A DNA stretch of 27,458 nucleotides from an uncultured Eubacteriales bacterium (GTDB taxonomy: Bacteria; Bacillota; Clostridia; Oscillospirales; Ruminococcaceae): contig ONLC01000007.1 in the NCBI GenBank assembly GCA_900318545.1, forward strand, positions 1 to 27,458. Direction: 5' to 3'. How positions within the stretch are numbered: position 1 is the first letter of the stretch; the number at the start of each line of letters is the position of its first letter. A program made the translations under genes and the position numbers. Shown here in pieces: positions 7,808-15,783 of this stretch. Under the pieces are notes generated by a model. It was not told the DNA's origin. It saw nothing but the letters and a program-made list of their open reading frames with translations, and did no database searches.

Positions 7808-8707
7808 TTATTCAAGGCCGAAGTTCTTGATAAGACCCTCACGGTTGCGCCAATCCTCCTTGACCTTGACCCAGCACTGGAGGTTTACCTTTATGCCGAA
7901 GAAATCTTCAAGGTCTGCTCTCGCCTCAGAGCCTATTTTTCTGAGCATTGAACCGCCCTTGCCTATAAGTATTCCCTTGTGACTCTCTCGCTCGCAGAAG
8001 ATAGTTGCATCAATATCGAGGATAGTTTCACCGTTTCTGTTCTCACGCTCATTAAGACGCTCAATAGTTACAGCTATGCCGTGAGGCACCTCCTCATTGA
8101 GATTGAGGAGCGCTTTCTCTCTTATCATTTCAGCCATAAGCACCTTTTCAGGCTGGTCGGTGAACTTGTCATCGGGGAAATAGTGAGGACCCTCAACAGC
8201 GTTTTCGTTGAGTATCTTCATGATTATGTCAAGCCCGTCATTCTGAACAACACTTATCGGCACTACCTCGTCAAAATCGTAAAGAGAGGAATACTCGGTG
8301 ATGACCTCTAAAAGCTTTTCCTTGTCCTTTATAAGGTCTGTTTTGTTGAGAGCAAGTATCACCTTAGTTTTCTTTGAAAAGCTCTGAACAAGCTTTTTTT
8401 CGCTCTCATTCGGCTTCTTTGAGCTGTCTGCCATCATAAGTATGAGCTCGCCCTCGGAGACCGAATCGCTCACTGCCTTGAGCATATGCTCGCCAAGCTT
8501 GTTATGTGCCTTATGAACTCCGGGTGTGTCCAAAAAAACGTACTGAATACCATTCTCGGTCAGCACTCCCGTTATTCTTGTTCTGGTGGTCTGCGGCTTA
8601 GAGCTGACTGCCGCTATCTTCTCGCCTACAAGCTTATTGAGAAGCGATGATTTTCCCGCATTTGCTCTTCCCACTATCGTTACGAATACACTTTTGCTTT
8701 CACTCAT
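7808..8707 (-). CDS. era: GTPase Era
   Basis: Era is an essential GTPase that binds the 3' end of 16S rRNA during 30S subunit maturation. The G1 P-loop GRANAGKSS is at residues 13-21. It is followed by G3 DTPGVHK and G4 NKTD in ALNKTDLIKD. The C-terminal KH domain contains GKGGSMLRKIG and the conserved end FGIKVNLQCWVKVKEDWRN. The length of 299 residues is typical. The start overlaps the dgkA stop by 4 bases (ATGA), indicating coupling. It lies between dgkA and yqzL-recO as in other Firmicutes and near ybeY, another 16S rRNA maturation gene. Confidence 0.97.
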   Translation of the reverse strand: MSESKSVFVTIVGRANAGKSSLLNKLVGEKIAAVSSKPQTTRTRITGVLTENGIQYVFLDTPGVHKAHNKLGEHMLKAVSDSVSEGELILMMADSSKKPNESEKKLVQSFSKKTKVILALNKTDLIKDKEKLLEVITEYSSLYDFDEVVPISVVQNDGLDIIMKILNENAVEGPHYFPDDKFTDQPEKVLMAEMIREKALLNLNEEVPHGIAVTIERLNERENRNGETILDIDATIFCERESHKGILIGKGGSMLRKIGSEARADLEDFFGIKVNLQCWVKVKEDWRNREGLIKNFGLE

Positions 8708-9198
8708 TTTCTTTCTTCCTTACTGTCAGTATTATTCTTTTTCCCAAACACCCATGCCAGCCACAAAAATGCCAGCACAGCAAATATACAAAGCCGATAA
8801 GGCCTGTCCGTGAGAACACTACAGATGTGTCTGAACACAGCCGTATCCCACAGGATATACACCGCTGTAATCACACTCATAAAAGCCATAACAAGGACTG
8901 CACCGGCGGCACAGTCCTTTGCTTTTTTTGCCATATCGTTTTTTTCGGGGCTTACAAGATCTACTATACTCTCAACAGCCGTGTTCATAAGCTCCAGAGC
9001 AAGCACCGCTCCGATACAGAGATACAAAACCGCACTCTCGCCAGCGGTAAGCTCATAGAACCTCATTATCCAGATCACGAATGCTGCCGCCCCGATATGA
9101 AACCTCATATTTCGCTCAGAGGCTATTGCTCCGACTACTCCCGAAGCAGCATATCGGAAGCTCTTGAAAAACTTCGCAATATTAGTCTTTATGTGCAT
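8704..9198 (-). CDS. dgkA: Diacylglycerol/undecaprenol kinase, DgkA family
   Basis: This small integral-membrane kinase phosphorylates a lipid alcohol. Gram-positive DgkA enzymes act mainly on undecaprenol, recycling the carrier for wall synthesis. The catalytic signature LELMNTAVESIVDLVSPE is at about residues 67-84, and KDCAAGAVLV follows. The protein has 164 residues, against about 125-135 for most Gram-positive members. The extra length is a C-terminal region with a further hydrophobic segment (CIFAVLAFLWLAWVFG) and a charged tail, so four membrane helices are likely rather than three. The start overlaps ybeY by 17 bases and its ribosome binding site is weak. Confidence 0.92.
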   Translation of the reverse strand: MHIKTNIAKFFKSFRYAASGVVGAIASERNMRFHIGAAAFVIWIMRFYELTAGESAVLYLCIGAVLALELMNTAVESIVDLVSPEKNDMAKKAKDCAAGAVLVMAFMSVITAVYILWDTAVFRHICSVLTDRPYRLCIFAVLAFLWLAWVFGKKNNTDSKEERK

Positions 9199-9694
9199 GC
9201 TCTTCTACAAAGGTCTCATCACGGGAGATGCCGAGCTGTGTAAGTATAGCCTCTTCCTTTTCACGCATTATACGCTCCTGCAGAGGGCCTTCCTCGTGGT
9301 CATAGCCAAGAAGGTGCAGCATTGAATGAACTGTCAGAAAGCCTACCTCACGCTCAAGCGAGTGACCGTAGACCTCAGCCTGACGGAAGGCTGTCTCCAG
9401 ACTTATAACTATATCACCAAGGAGCGATGCTCCTGTTTCGTGGTCTATATCGTAAACACCGTTCTCACCGAGAGGAAATGACAAAACATCGGTTGGTCTG
9501 TCGATATCACGGTGCTTTTTGTTGAGCTCATGTATCTGTGCGTCATTTACGAAGCTTACCGATACCTCATAGTCGTTCGTGAAGCCTTCATACTCCGTAA
9601 CTGCATGGCAGCAGCGTCTTATCAGCAGCCTGATGCCTACAGGCACCTTTATGTCCGACTGCTCGTTTGAGATCAATACCTTGACCTTGCCCAT
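9182..9694 (-). CDS. ybeY: rRNA maturation RNase YbeY
   Basis: YbeY is a zinc-dependent endoribonuclease involved in 16S rRNA 3' end processing and ribosome quality control. Its metal site is HSMLHLLGYDHE, with H123, H127 and H133 in the numbering used here. DRPTDVLSFP is the other family motif. I chose the ATG at 9694, giving 170 residues, because GGGAG lies 9 bases upstream and homologues start with a short strand like KVKVLISNEQ. A longer reading from 9751 would overlap the end of phoH. It lies between phoH and dgkA, the standard order. Confidence 0.95.
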   Translation of the reverse strand: MGKVKVLISNEQSDIKVPVGIRLLIRRCCHAVTEYEGFTNDYEVSVSFVNDAQIHELNKKHRDIDRPTDVLSFPLGENGVYDIDHETGASLLGDIVISLETAFRQAEVYGHSLEREVGFLTVHSMLHLLGYDHEEGPLQERIMREKEEAILTQLGISRDETFVEEHAHKD

Positions 9695-9716
9695 TTTCAA
9701 CAACTCCCTTTTCTGT

Positions 9717-10676
9717 TTATTTATCTTTATTGGCGTATTTCTCATACGCAAGTATTATATCCTGTACCAGCTTATGCCTTACAACATCTTTATTTGAGAA
9801 GCGGTTTATCTCTATTCCGTCTATGTTTTTGAGCACATTCATCGCCTGTATCAGCCCCGACTTTCTCTGATCGGGCAGGTCTATCTGGGTTATATCTCCC
9901 GTTATAACTATCTTTGAATTAAAGCCCAGCCTTGTCAGGAACATTTTCATCTGCTCATGTGTGGTATTCTGTGCCTCATCAAGTATGATGAACGAATCAT
10001 CGAGCGTTCGTCCTCTCATATATGCAAGAGGCGCGACCTCGATACAGCCTCGCTCCTGCTGTCTTGCAAAGGTCTCGGGACCCAGCATTTCAAAAAGGGC
10101 ATCATAAAGAGGCCTGAGATATGGGTCTACCTTGTTTTGCAGATCCCCCGGGAGAAAGCCCAGCTTTTCTCCTGCCTCTACGGCAGGTCGGGTGAGAATT
10201 ATCTTCTCACACTCATGTGCCTTGAACGCCTTTACCGCCATAGCCACCGCAAGATAGGTTTTGCCCGTTCCCGCAGGACCAACGCCCAGCACTATAGTAT
10301 TATTCTTTATCGCTTCAATATATTTTTTCTGACCGAGAGTTTTGGGCTTTACCACTCTGCCGCTCATAGTTACGCAGACTCCGCCGCCTGAAATGTGGCT
10401 TATCTCATACTGCTTGCCCTCCTTCACAAGAGAGAACACATAGCGTATGGTCTGCTCGGTCAGCTGTTCGCCTTTGTTTATCACGGTTATGAGGGCTTCT
10501 ATCGCCTGCGATGCCTTGAATACATTTTCCTCATCGCCGCTTACTTTAATGCTGTCGCCCCTGCTCAGTACCACGACATTGTACTCTCTCTGAATAAGAT
10601 TCAGATTCTCATCGTAATTTCCGCAAAGGCTCAGGACTGTTTCCAGCCTGTCAACACTTATTGATCTTTCTGCCAT
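9717..10676 (-). CDS. phoH: PhoH family ATPase
   Basis: PhoH-like proteins (YbeZ in E. coli) are cytosolic P-loop ATPases related to the helicase core of superfamily 1. They are almost always found next to ybeY and are thought to act in RNA metabolism. An N-terminal KH-like region precedes the P-loop GPAGTGKT at residues 133-140. Walker B is SFIILDEAQNTT and TGDITQIDLP follows. The length of 319 residues is normal. It is the first gene after its own promoter. In Bacillus, yqfF (7TM-HD phosphodiesterase) lies between phoH and ybeY; it is absent here. Confidence 0.95.
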   Translation of the reverse strand: MAERSISVDRLETVLSLCGNYDENLNLIQREYNVVVLSRGDSIKVSGDEENVFKASQAIEALITVINKGEQLTEQTIRYVFSLVKEGKQYEISHISGGGVCVTMSGRVVKPKTLGQKKYIEAIKNNTIVLGVGPAGTGKTYLAVAMAVKAFKAHECEKIILTRPAVEAGEKLGFLPGDLQNKVDPYLRPLYDALFEMLGPETFARQQERGCIEVAPLAYMRGRTLDDSFIILDEAQNTTHEQMKMFLTRLGFNSKIVITGDITQIDLPDQRKSGLIQAMNVLKNIDGIEINRFSNKDVVRHKLVQDIILAYEKYANKDK

Positions 10677-10728
10677 TATCAGACTTCCATTCTCTGCCTA
10701 AGTTTCCGGTCATTTGACCTCAAAGTAT

Positions 10729-10757
10729 AGTATACCACATCTTTTCAGAAATTGCAA
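10729..10757 (-). promoter_or_regulatory. Promoter upstream of phoH
   Basis: On the minus strand TTGCAA (10757-10752) and TATACT (10734-10729) are separated by 17 bases, with TGG directly before the -10 (extended -10). It lies in the 142-base gap between yqfD and phoH, so phoH and the genes downstream can be transcribed without the sporulation-type genes yqfC-yqfD. No clear terminator is visible after yqfD. Confidence 0.75.
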
Positions 10758-10818
10758 CAATATTTATAGCAAAAATCAACAAAAATTTCAGACAATGTAT
10801 TGCAGAGTAACTAGTTTT

Positions 10819-12063
10819 TTAAGATGCTCTTGGGTCATCAGCGGAAGTATAGGAGCGGTAGGTCTTTCTCATCTCGGATTTCGGAACAAAGAAGCTTACC
10901 TCACGGCAGAGCTCTCCGTAGAGTGTATACTCGGCAGTGACTACTGCTTTCCCGTTTGCGTTGCTTTCAGAGAGCTTTACATTTTTAAGCTCATACTTTC
11001 CGAGAAGGTTTTTTCTGTAGTTTTCTTCCTTTTCGTGAGCAAGCTTCAATGCCTGCTTTGATGATAATTCCTTTGTGCCGTACTTATACGGTGTGACTGT
11101 CACGGTCTTTATGCCCAAAGGCAGGTCAAGCCCGAAAAGCTTTATCACGCTGTCGCTCTCTTCGGTTTTGTATGTACCCTCGGGAGCCGTCACGAACAGC
11201 GGAAGCTGCACATCAAAAAAAGTGAAATAACGCTTTGTCTGCGTATTCGGTGAGAGCATAAGCGTTTGTGCACTCTGCTCCTGAGTGAAGGTAAGCCGCC
11301 TTGTAAATGTGCCGAGGACCTTACCTCTTGAACGTGCGTAGGTTATCCTTGTGTCGATATGCTCCTTTGCATCAATCCACTTTGAAGTCTTGGTGATGAT
11401 CTCACCCGAAACTATTATGTCTCCCCTTGTGACACCGCTGCCTGCGGGTATCCGCACCTGACCGTTTTGTATCTCTATCGACTCTATCACACCGTCCTCG
11501 CAGGCAACAAGGTTGCTGGGGTAGTTCTCGCTTCTGCGTTCGGTGCTGCCCTGTGTTTCAACAACATCAATGATAAGGGTGTTGCCCTTTCTTGTAATGC
11601 CAGCCCACGAAATACCCTCAACACGCTGTTTTAGGGCTCGCTCGGTTTTCACAAGGTCTATCGACGGGATAAATGTGCCTGTGCCTATACCCTCTTCTTT
11701 AAGAACGTTCATTATACCTGAGCTTATCTCACTGTCATCACAGAGAATCTCAAACCTTGCAGCACGGTTTGAAAGGTACACTCCAAGCACTATACAGACA
11801 AGCACACCAACCGCAAAGCCCTTTCGTGAAAACATGGTATGAAACAGAGCGGCTGTACGGCTTGTCTTTTGGGGCACAGCTGCGATATTCAGCCTTTTGC
11901 AGAGGTGCTCAAATCTGCCGCAGTCCTCAGCAGCAACTCTGACTGTTGCCCTCTCACCTTTTCGTTTAAGGCGGCTGTAGGAAATGTACGAGCCTGCAAG
12001 CCTGCGGATAAGCCTGTCGGTATTGCCGCTGAGCTCATAAAGTCTGTAGCCGAAGATCATCAT
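10819..12063 (-). CDS. yqfD: Sporulation protein YqfD
   Basis: YqfD is a conserved membrane protein associated with sporulation; its mechanism is not established. The 414-residue protein has a short N-terminal cytoplasmic region. One membrane helix follows at about residues 84-101 (VGVLVCIVLGVYLS). The rest is a large extracytoplasmic part with the family segments ISWAGITRKGNTLIIDVVE and GVTRGDIIVSGEI. The start overlaps yqfC by 4 bases. The yqfC-yqfD pair is mother-cell (sigma-E) expressed in Bacillus subtilis. Whether this organism sporulates cannot be told from the window. Confidence 0.92.
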   Translation of the reverse strand: MMIFGYRLYELSGNTDRLIRRLAGSYISYSRLKRKGERATVRVAAEDCGRFEHLCKRLNIAAVPQKTSRTAALFHTMFSRKGFAVGVLVCIVLGVYLSNRAARFEILCDDSEISSGIMNVLKEEGIGTGTFIPSIDLVKTERALKQRVEGISWAGITRKGNTLIIDVVETQGSTERRSENYPSNLVACEDGVIESIEIQNGQVRIPAGSGVTRGDIIVSGEIITKTSKWIDAKEHIDTRITYARSRGKVLGTFTRRLTFTQEQSAQTLMLSPNTQTKRYFTFFDVQLPLFVTAPEGTYKTEESDSVIKLFGLDLPLGIKTVTVTPYKYGTKELSSKQALKLAHEKEENYRKNLLGKYELKNVKLSESNANGKAVVTAEYTLYGELCREVSFFVPKSEMRKTYRSYTSADDPRAS

Positions 12064-12353
12064 CTGAGGGCACTTCTTTCTCTGCGTCTGATAGAGGCTA
12101 CCGCTACGGACTCTATCACGCCCCTGACCTCGACCGAGTGAGCCTTATAGTCAGACAGCTCAAGATCTCTCCCTCTGACAGTTATCTCAAACCGCCCCGA
12201 TACGGCTCTGGCTTCATTTACGTTACATTCAAGCACTGCCTTGCAGTTTTCGATAAGAACGCTCTGATTGCCGTTTATGCCCACAAAAGAGCCCACTGAG
12301 GTAAGCTCTCCGACACGGCCGATGAAAGAAAATGCAGGTGATCTTGTTTTCAT
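12060..12353 (-). CDS. yqfC: YqfC/YabP family protein
   Basis: This 97-residue protein belongs to the YabP/YqfC family of small, mostly beta-strand sporulation proteins. It ends with ITVRGRDLELSDYKAHSVEVRGVIESV, given here as a region at about residues 56-82, which matches the family's closing motif. GGAGG lies 6 bases before the ATG. It overlaps yqfD by 4 bases and is transcribed divergently from the YlbJ-like gene. Family membership is fairly clear; function is inferred only from the pairing with yqfD. Confidence 0.88.
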   Translation of the reverse strand: MKTRSPAFSFIGRVGELTSVGSFVGINGNQSVLIENCKAVLECNVNEARAVSGRFEITVRGRDLELSDYKAHSVEVRGVIESVAVASIRRRERSALR

Positions 12354-12429
12354 AATATACCTCCGAAGTTCAGTCTGATATATTATATTCTGTCCTCGGA
12401 CAACATATACATGAAATATGGAGGTGCTT
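12354..12429. promoter_or_regulatory. Divergent intergenic region with an inverted repeat
   Basis: This 76-base gap must hold the promoters for yqfC-yqfD (minus) and the YlbJ-like gene (plus). It contains the inverted repeat TGTCC-TC-GGACA at 12391-12402, placed centrally, which could be a shared operator. On the minus strand GTATA followed 15 bases later by GAATATAAT loosely resembles a forespore (sigma-F/G) promoter. No convincing sigma-A promoter was found on either strand. Confidence 0.4.
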
Positions 12430-13512
12430 ATGGAACGGATAAAGAAAATATCACTGTCATTGGCTTTGGCAGTGCTGACAGGGCTGTGCTTCTGGGGGCT
12501 GACTGTATTCTCAGGAGAGGTCGCTGCCGCTGTCCGTGAGGCTGTGCTTCGCTGCGTGAATGTTATGGTGCCCTCGCTTTTTGCGGTGACTGCGGTTTCG
12601 TCGATAGTTATGAGCTCGGGGCTTTACAGATATGCCGCCCTGACTTTACGTCCGATAGCTAAATACATCTTCCGCCTTCCCGATGAACTCTTTGCAGTGC
12701 TTATCCTCTCAAACGTGTCGGGCTATCCGATAGGGATAAAGCTGCTCTCTGAGCTTTATGAAAAGGGACTTACCGACAAGAAAAGCGCCGAGCTTATGGC
12801 CTGCTGCTGTTACTGCGGAGGTCCTGCGTTCTATACATCAGCGATAGGGCTTGCGGTTTTCGGGGATATAAAATGCGGAGTGATAGTGTTTGCATCTGTC
12901 GCTGGTGCGAACCTTTTCTCAGCAATAATAATTGGTCACATTTTCAAGCCGAGGGTCAGAAGCTCTGATACGAAGCTGAATTTTTCGGGAGAGCTTATAA
13001 GCTCGGCTGTGATGTCGGCCGGGCGGACTATGCTTACGGTATGTGCCTTTATCGTAGCGTTTTCGGTGCCGACTGCCATTATAGACAGCTCAGGCATTAT
13101 CGACAGGCTTTGCGAGCATTTCGGTGCAGGAAGCTCGGACTCAGTGCTTATACGATCATGCCTTGAGATATCAAACATATCAGGGCTTCGGGGTACGCCT
13201 TACGGGCTGCTGCCGTTTATCTCTGCGATATGCTCGTTCGGAGGGCTCTGCATTGTGTTTCAGCTGGGTGCTGTAAGATCAAGCGGAGTGTCGCTTGTGC
13301 CGTTTCTGATATCGAGAGTGCCGCTGGCTGCGATAAGCTTTCTAATCAGCCTTTTTCTACGCAGGCAATTTCTGCCGACCGCTTTGCCTGCATTTTCCGT
13401 AAAGAGAGATGTTTTCGTCAGAATAGACAATTTTACACCCTCATTTTGCTTGATAATGCTGATTTTATTACTAAATTTGAAGAGAACACTAGCATTTTCT
13501 AAGAGGGTGTGA
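12430..13512 (+). CDS. YlbJ-like integral membrane protein (nucleoside recognition/Gate domain)
   Basis: A 360-residue protein with many hydrophobic segments. It resembles the YlbJ/SpmA group of Gate-domain transporters: VSGYPIGIKLLSELYEKG at about residues 97-114 is the typical signature. It is followed by a cysteine-rich MACCCYCGGPAF. YlbJ is needed for normal spore coat and heat resistance in Bacillus, but the transported solute is unknown. I chose ATG 12430 because GGAGG lies 5 bases upstream. The ATG at 12418 overlaps that ribosome binding site and would add four residues. Divergence from yqfC-yqfD fits a sporulation-linked role, which is inference. Confidence 0.82.
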   Translation: MERIKKISLSLALAVLTGLCFWGLTVFSGEVAAAVREAVLRCVNVMVPSLFAVTAVSSIVMSSGLYRYAALTLRPIAKYIFRLPDELFAVLILSNVSGYPIGIKLLSELYEKGLTDKKSAELMACCCYCGGPAFYTSAIGLAVFGDIKCGVIVFASVAGANLFSAIIIGHIFKPRVRSSDTKLNFSGELISSAVMSAGRTMLTVCAFIVAFSVPTAIIDSSGIIDRLCEHFGAGSSDSVLIRSCLEISNISGLRGTPYGLLPFISAICSFGGLCIVFQLGAVRSSGVSLVPFLISRVPLAAISFLISLFLRRQFLPTALPAFSVKRDVFVRIDNFTPSFCLIMLILLLNLKRTLAFSKRV

Positions 13513-13518
13513 TATAAT
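13510..13518 (+). promoter_or_regulatory. Extended -10 promoter for the small four-cysteine protein gene
   Basis: TGATATAAT is a perfect extended -10 element overlapping the last codon of the YlbJ-like gene. No good -35 hexamer is seen 17 bases upstream, which is acceptable for an extended -10 promoter. It would give the next gene a transcript of its own with a leader of about 50 bases. Confidence 0.55.
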
Positions 13519-13573
13519 ATTATTCGATAGAAAATATGTCATCACATTTACATATAAAGGAGCTGCATATATC

Positions 13574-13786
13574 ATGGCAAAGAAAAGTTATTTCGGAAAC
13601 AGGATCTCTCCTTCATGTTCGTATTGTCTGTTCGGCAACCGCTCTAAGGAGGGAAACAAGGTACTTTGCGAAAAGCAGGGTCTTGTTGATGCGGATTATA
13701 ACTGCAAAAAGTGGGTATACGATCCTATCAAGAGAATACCTAAGAAACAGCTGGAGATCCCGAATCAGGAAGACGATGTTATCTGA
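13574..13786 (+). CDS. Small four-cysteine protein, conserved hypothetical
   Basis: This 70-residue basic protein has cysteines at 15, 18, 32 and 44 (PSCSYC, VLCEK, YNCKKW), a spacing that suggests a small zinc-binding fold. The sequence then reads YDPIKRIPKK. I believe similar short proteins with the pattern FGNRxSPSCxYC and YDPxKRxP occur in Clostridia, but their function is not known to me. AAAGGAG lies about 11 bases before the ATG. The gene has its own extended -10 promoter and a strong terminator 7 bases after the stop, so it is a self-contained unit. Basic charge and possible zinc binding would suit a nucleic-acid partner; that is speculation. Confidence 0.82.
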   Translation: MAKKSYFGNRISPSCSYCLFGNRSKEGNKVLCEKQGLVDADYNCKKWVYDPIKRIPKKQLEIPNQEDDVI

Positions 13787-13793
13787 TGCTTAC

Positions 13794-13819
13794 GCCGCCG
13801 ATATTTCGGCGGCTTTTTT
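13794..13819 (+). terminator. Rho-independent terminator of the four-cysteine protein gene
   Basis: GCCGCCGA pairs with TCGGCGGC (8 bp, GC-rich) around a 4-base loop, followed by six T residues. It sits just after the stop codon and faces the separate minus-strand terminator of tgt. Confidence 0.92.
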
Positions 13820-13824
13820 ACTGC

Positions 13825-13855
13825 AAAAATCCCGAAGCCGTAAGACTTCGGGATT
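13825..13855 (-). terminator. Rho-independent terminator of the asd-dapA-dapB-tgt operon
   Basis: On the minus strand AATCCCGAAG pairs with CTTCGGGATT (10 bp) around an 8-base loop and continues into TTTGC. It begins 3 bases after the tgt stop codon. Together with the adjacent plus-strand terminator it insulates two converging units. Confidence 0.88.
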
Positions 13856-13858
13856 GGT

Positions 13859-15004
13859 TTATGTGTCGCATTTTTGAGCTAACAGCTCTGAGTACTTGTT
13901 TCTGAACTCGGTGAATGTGCCGTTATCAAGGTTTTCTCTTATCCTCTCGGTGAGAGTGTTATAGAAATACAGATTGTGCATTACAGCGAGCCTTCCGCCT
14001 AACTGCTCCTCGGATTTGAAGAGGTGGCGCACATAGGCTCTGCTGAAATTACGGCAGACAGGGCAGGTACACTCCTCGTCTATGGGCTTCGGGTCGGTCT
14101 CATAGGCTTTGTTTTTGATGTGCATTATACCACTCCATGTGAAAAGAGTTCCGTGCCTTGCGTTTCGGCTTGGCATTACACAGTCGAAGAAGTCAACTCC
14201 TCTGTAGACCGCCTCGATTATGTTCGAGGGTGTTCCCACTCCCATAAGGTATCTGGGCTTGTCCTTCGGCATATAGGGCTCGACTTGTTCGATAACGTGA
14301 TACATCACGTCTGTAGGCTCACCTACTGCAAGGCCGCCTATCGCATAGCCTGCGCACTCTATCTCACGGATACGCTTCATATGCTCTATCCTGAGATCAT
14401 CATAGGTGCAGCCCTGATTGATGCCGAACAGAAGCTGCTCCCTGTTGATAGTTGTTTCCAGAGAATTGAGCCTGTCCATCTCCCTGCGGCAGCGCTCCAG
14501 CCAGCGTGTAGTCCTCTCGCAGGAGGCTTTGGAGTAGCTGTGCTCGGCAGGGTTCTCTACACACTCATCGAATGCCATAGCAATGGTCGATGCAAGGTTT
14601 GACTGTATCTGCATACTCTCCTCGGGTCCCATGAAGATTTTTCTGCCGTCAACGTGAGAGTTGAAATACACTCCCTCCTCCTTGATACGGCGAAGCTTTG
14701 CCAGCGAGAACACCTGAAAGCCGCCGCTGTCGGTGAGGATCGGTCTGTCCCAGTTCATAAACTTGTGCAGCCCGCCCATTTTGTAGATCACCTCGTCAGA
14801 GGGTCTTACGTGCAGATGATAGGTGTTGCAAAGCTCCACCTGACATTTGAGCTCATTTCTCAGGTCTATAGAGGACACGCCGCCCTTTATAGCCGCCGAT
14901 GTGCCCACATTCATGAATACGGGTGTCTGTATTGTGCCGTGAACGGTCTCGAACTGACCCCGTCGGGCAGCGCCCTCCTGCTTTATAAGTGTGAATTTAC
15001 TCAA
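13859..15004 (-). CDS. tgt: Queuine/preQ1 tRNA-ribosyltransferase
   Basis: Tgt exchanges guanine 34 of GUN-anticodon tRNAs for preQ1, a step in queuosine synthesis. The 381-residue protein shows DSGGFQVFSL with catalytic Asp 92, and GGLAVGEP. The nucleophile region is FFDCVMPSRNARHG. The zinc site is CTCPVC followed by the His of YVRHLF. The start codon is TTG, with GGAGG 8 bases upstream inside the end of dapB, only 3 bases after the dapB stop. It is therefore co-transcribed and probably coupled with lysine genes. queA, the next enzyme of the same pathway, lies at the other end of this operon on the opposite strand. Confidence 0.96.
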   Translation of the reverse strand: MSKFTLIKQEGAARRGQFETVHGTIQTPVFMNVGTSAAIKGGVSSIDLRNELKCQVELCNTYHLHVRPSDEVIYKMGGLHKFMNWDRPILTDSGGFQVFSLAKLRRIKEEGVYFNSHVDGRKIFMGPEESMQIQSNLASTIAMAFDECVENPAEHSYSKASCERTTRWLERCRREMDRLNSLETTINREQLLFGINQGCTYDDLRIEHMKRIREIECAGYAIGGLAVGEPTDVMYHVIEQVEPYMPKDKPRYLMGVGTPSNIIEAVYRGVDFFDCVMPSRNARHGTLFTWSGIMHIKNKAYETDPKPIDEECTCPVCRNFSRAYVRHLFKSEEQLGGRLAVMHNLYFYNTLTERIRENLDNGTFTEFRNKYSELLAQKCDT

Positions 15005-15007
15005 TAC

Positions 15008-15766
15008 TCAGACCTCCGCCAGCAGATCGCTCATATTGTAAAGACCTGCGGTCTTGTCCTTAAGGAACACGGCTGCGTTCACAGCACCGACTGCAAACAC
15101 CTGCTTTGAGTGAGCCTCGTGCTTCAGAGTAATGACCTCATCACGTCCTGCGAAGAGTATCTCGTGCTCGCCCACGATGGTGCCGCCTCTTATAGAGTGC
15201 ATACCTATCTCGTTCTTAGTTCTCTTAGCCCTTACCGAGTGCCTGTCATAGACATACTCGCACTTGGTATCAAGAACTGAGTTTATCGCATCGGCAAGCA
15301 TGATGGCTGTGCCCGAGGGAGCGTCGATCTTCTGGTTGTGGTGCTTTTCGATTATCTCGATGTCATACTGTCCGCCAAGAACCTTTGCTGCCTTTTTAGC
15401 AAGCTCAGCCATAAGGTTTATGCCGAGAGTCATATTGAAGGTGAAGAACACAGGCACCTGCTCTGCTGCCTTGTGTATCTGCGAGAGCTCGTCCTCGCTG
15501 TAGCCAGTTGTGGCAAGCACAAGAGGTGTGCCTGTTGTAAGGCCGTATTCAAGCAGCTCGCCCAGTGCCGAGGGGTGAGAAAAGTCGATAATAACATCAG
15601 GTTTTTCGCTGAGCTCCTTTACGGACTTGACTACGGGAAAGCTGTCATAAGCCTCACCGAGCTTGTCCACACCTGCGAGCACCTCGCAGTCTTCACGTTC
15701 TTTTATAACATCGTTTATGAACCTGCCCATTTTTCCGCAGGCTCCGCAGATAACAATTCTTGTCAT
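15008..15766 (-). CDS. dapB: 4-hydroxy-tetrahydrodipicolinate reductase
   Basis: DapB reduces hydroxy-tetrahydrodipicolinate with NAD(P)H, the second committed step towards diaminopimelate and lysine. The nucleotide-binding GACGKMGRFI is at residues 8-17. The catalytic region EKHHNQKIDAPSGT is at residues 140-153, with H142 and K146 expected to act in catalysis. The length of 252 residues is normal. It follows dapA after a 61-base gap that contains a hairpin. Lysine riboswitch control is expected through the shared transcript. Confidence 0.97.
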   Translation of the reverse strand: MTRIVICGACGKMGRFINDVIKEREDCEVLAGVDKLGEAYDSFPVVKSVKELSEKPDVIIDFSHPSALGELLEYGLTTGTPLVLATTGYSEDELSQIHKAAEQVPVFFTFNMTLGINLMAELAKKAAKVLGGQYDIEIIEKHHNQKIDAPSGTAIMLADAINSVLDTKCEYVYDRHSVRAKRTKNEIGMHSIRGGTIVGEHEILFAGRDEVITLKHEAHSKQVFAVGAVNAAVFLKDKTAGLYNMSDLLAEV

Positions 15767-15783
15767 TTTTATCAGTCCCCTTT

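Noticed and set aside
12418..12429. ATG at 12418 as the YlbJ-like gene start
   Set aside because: It overlaps the GGAGG that serves the ATG at 12430.
14024..14602. A 192-residue plus-strand reading frame inside tgt
   Set aside because: It is antisense to the conserved Tgt catalytic and zinc-binding region and has no initiation signals.
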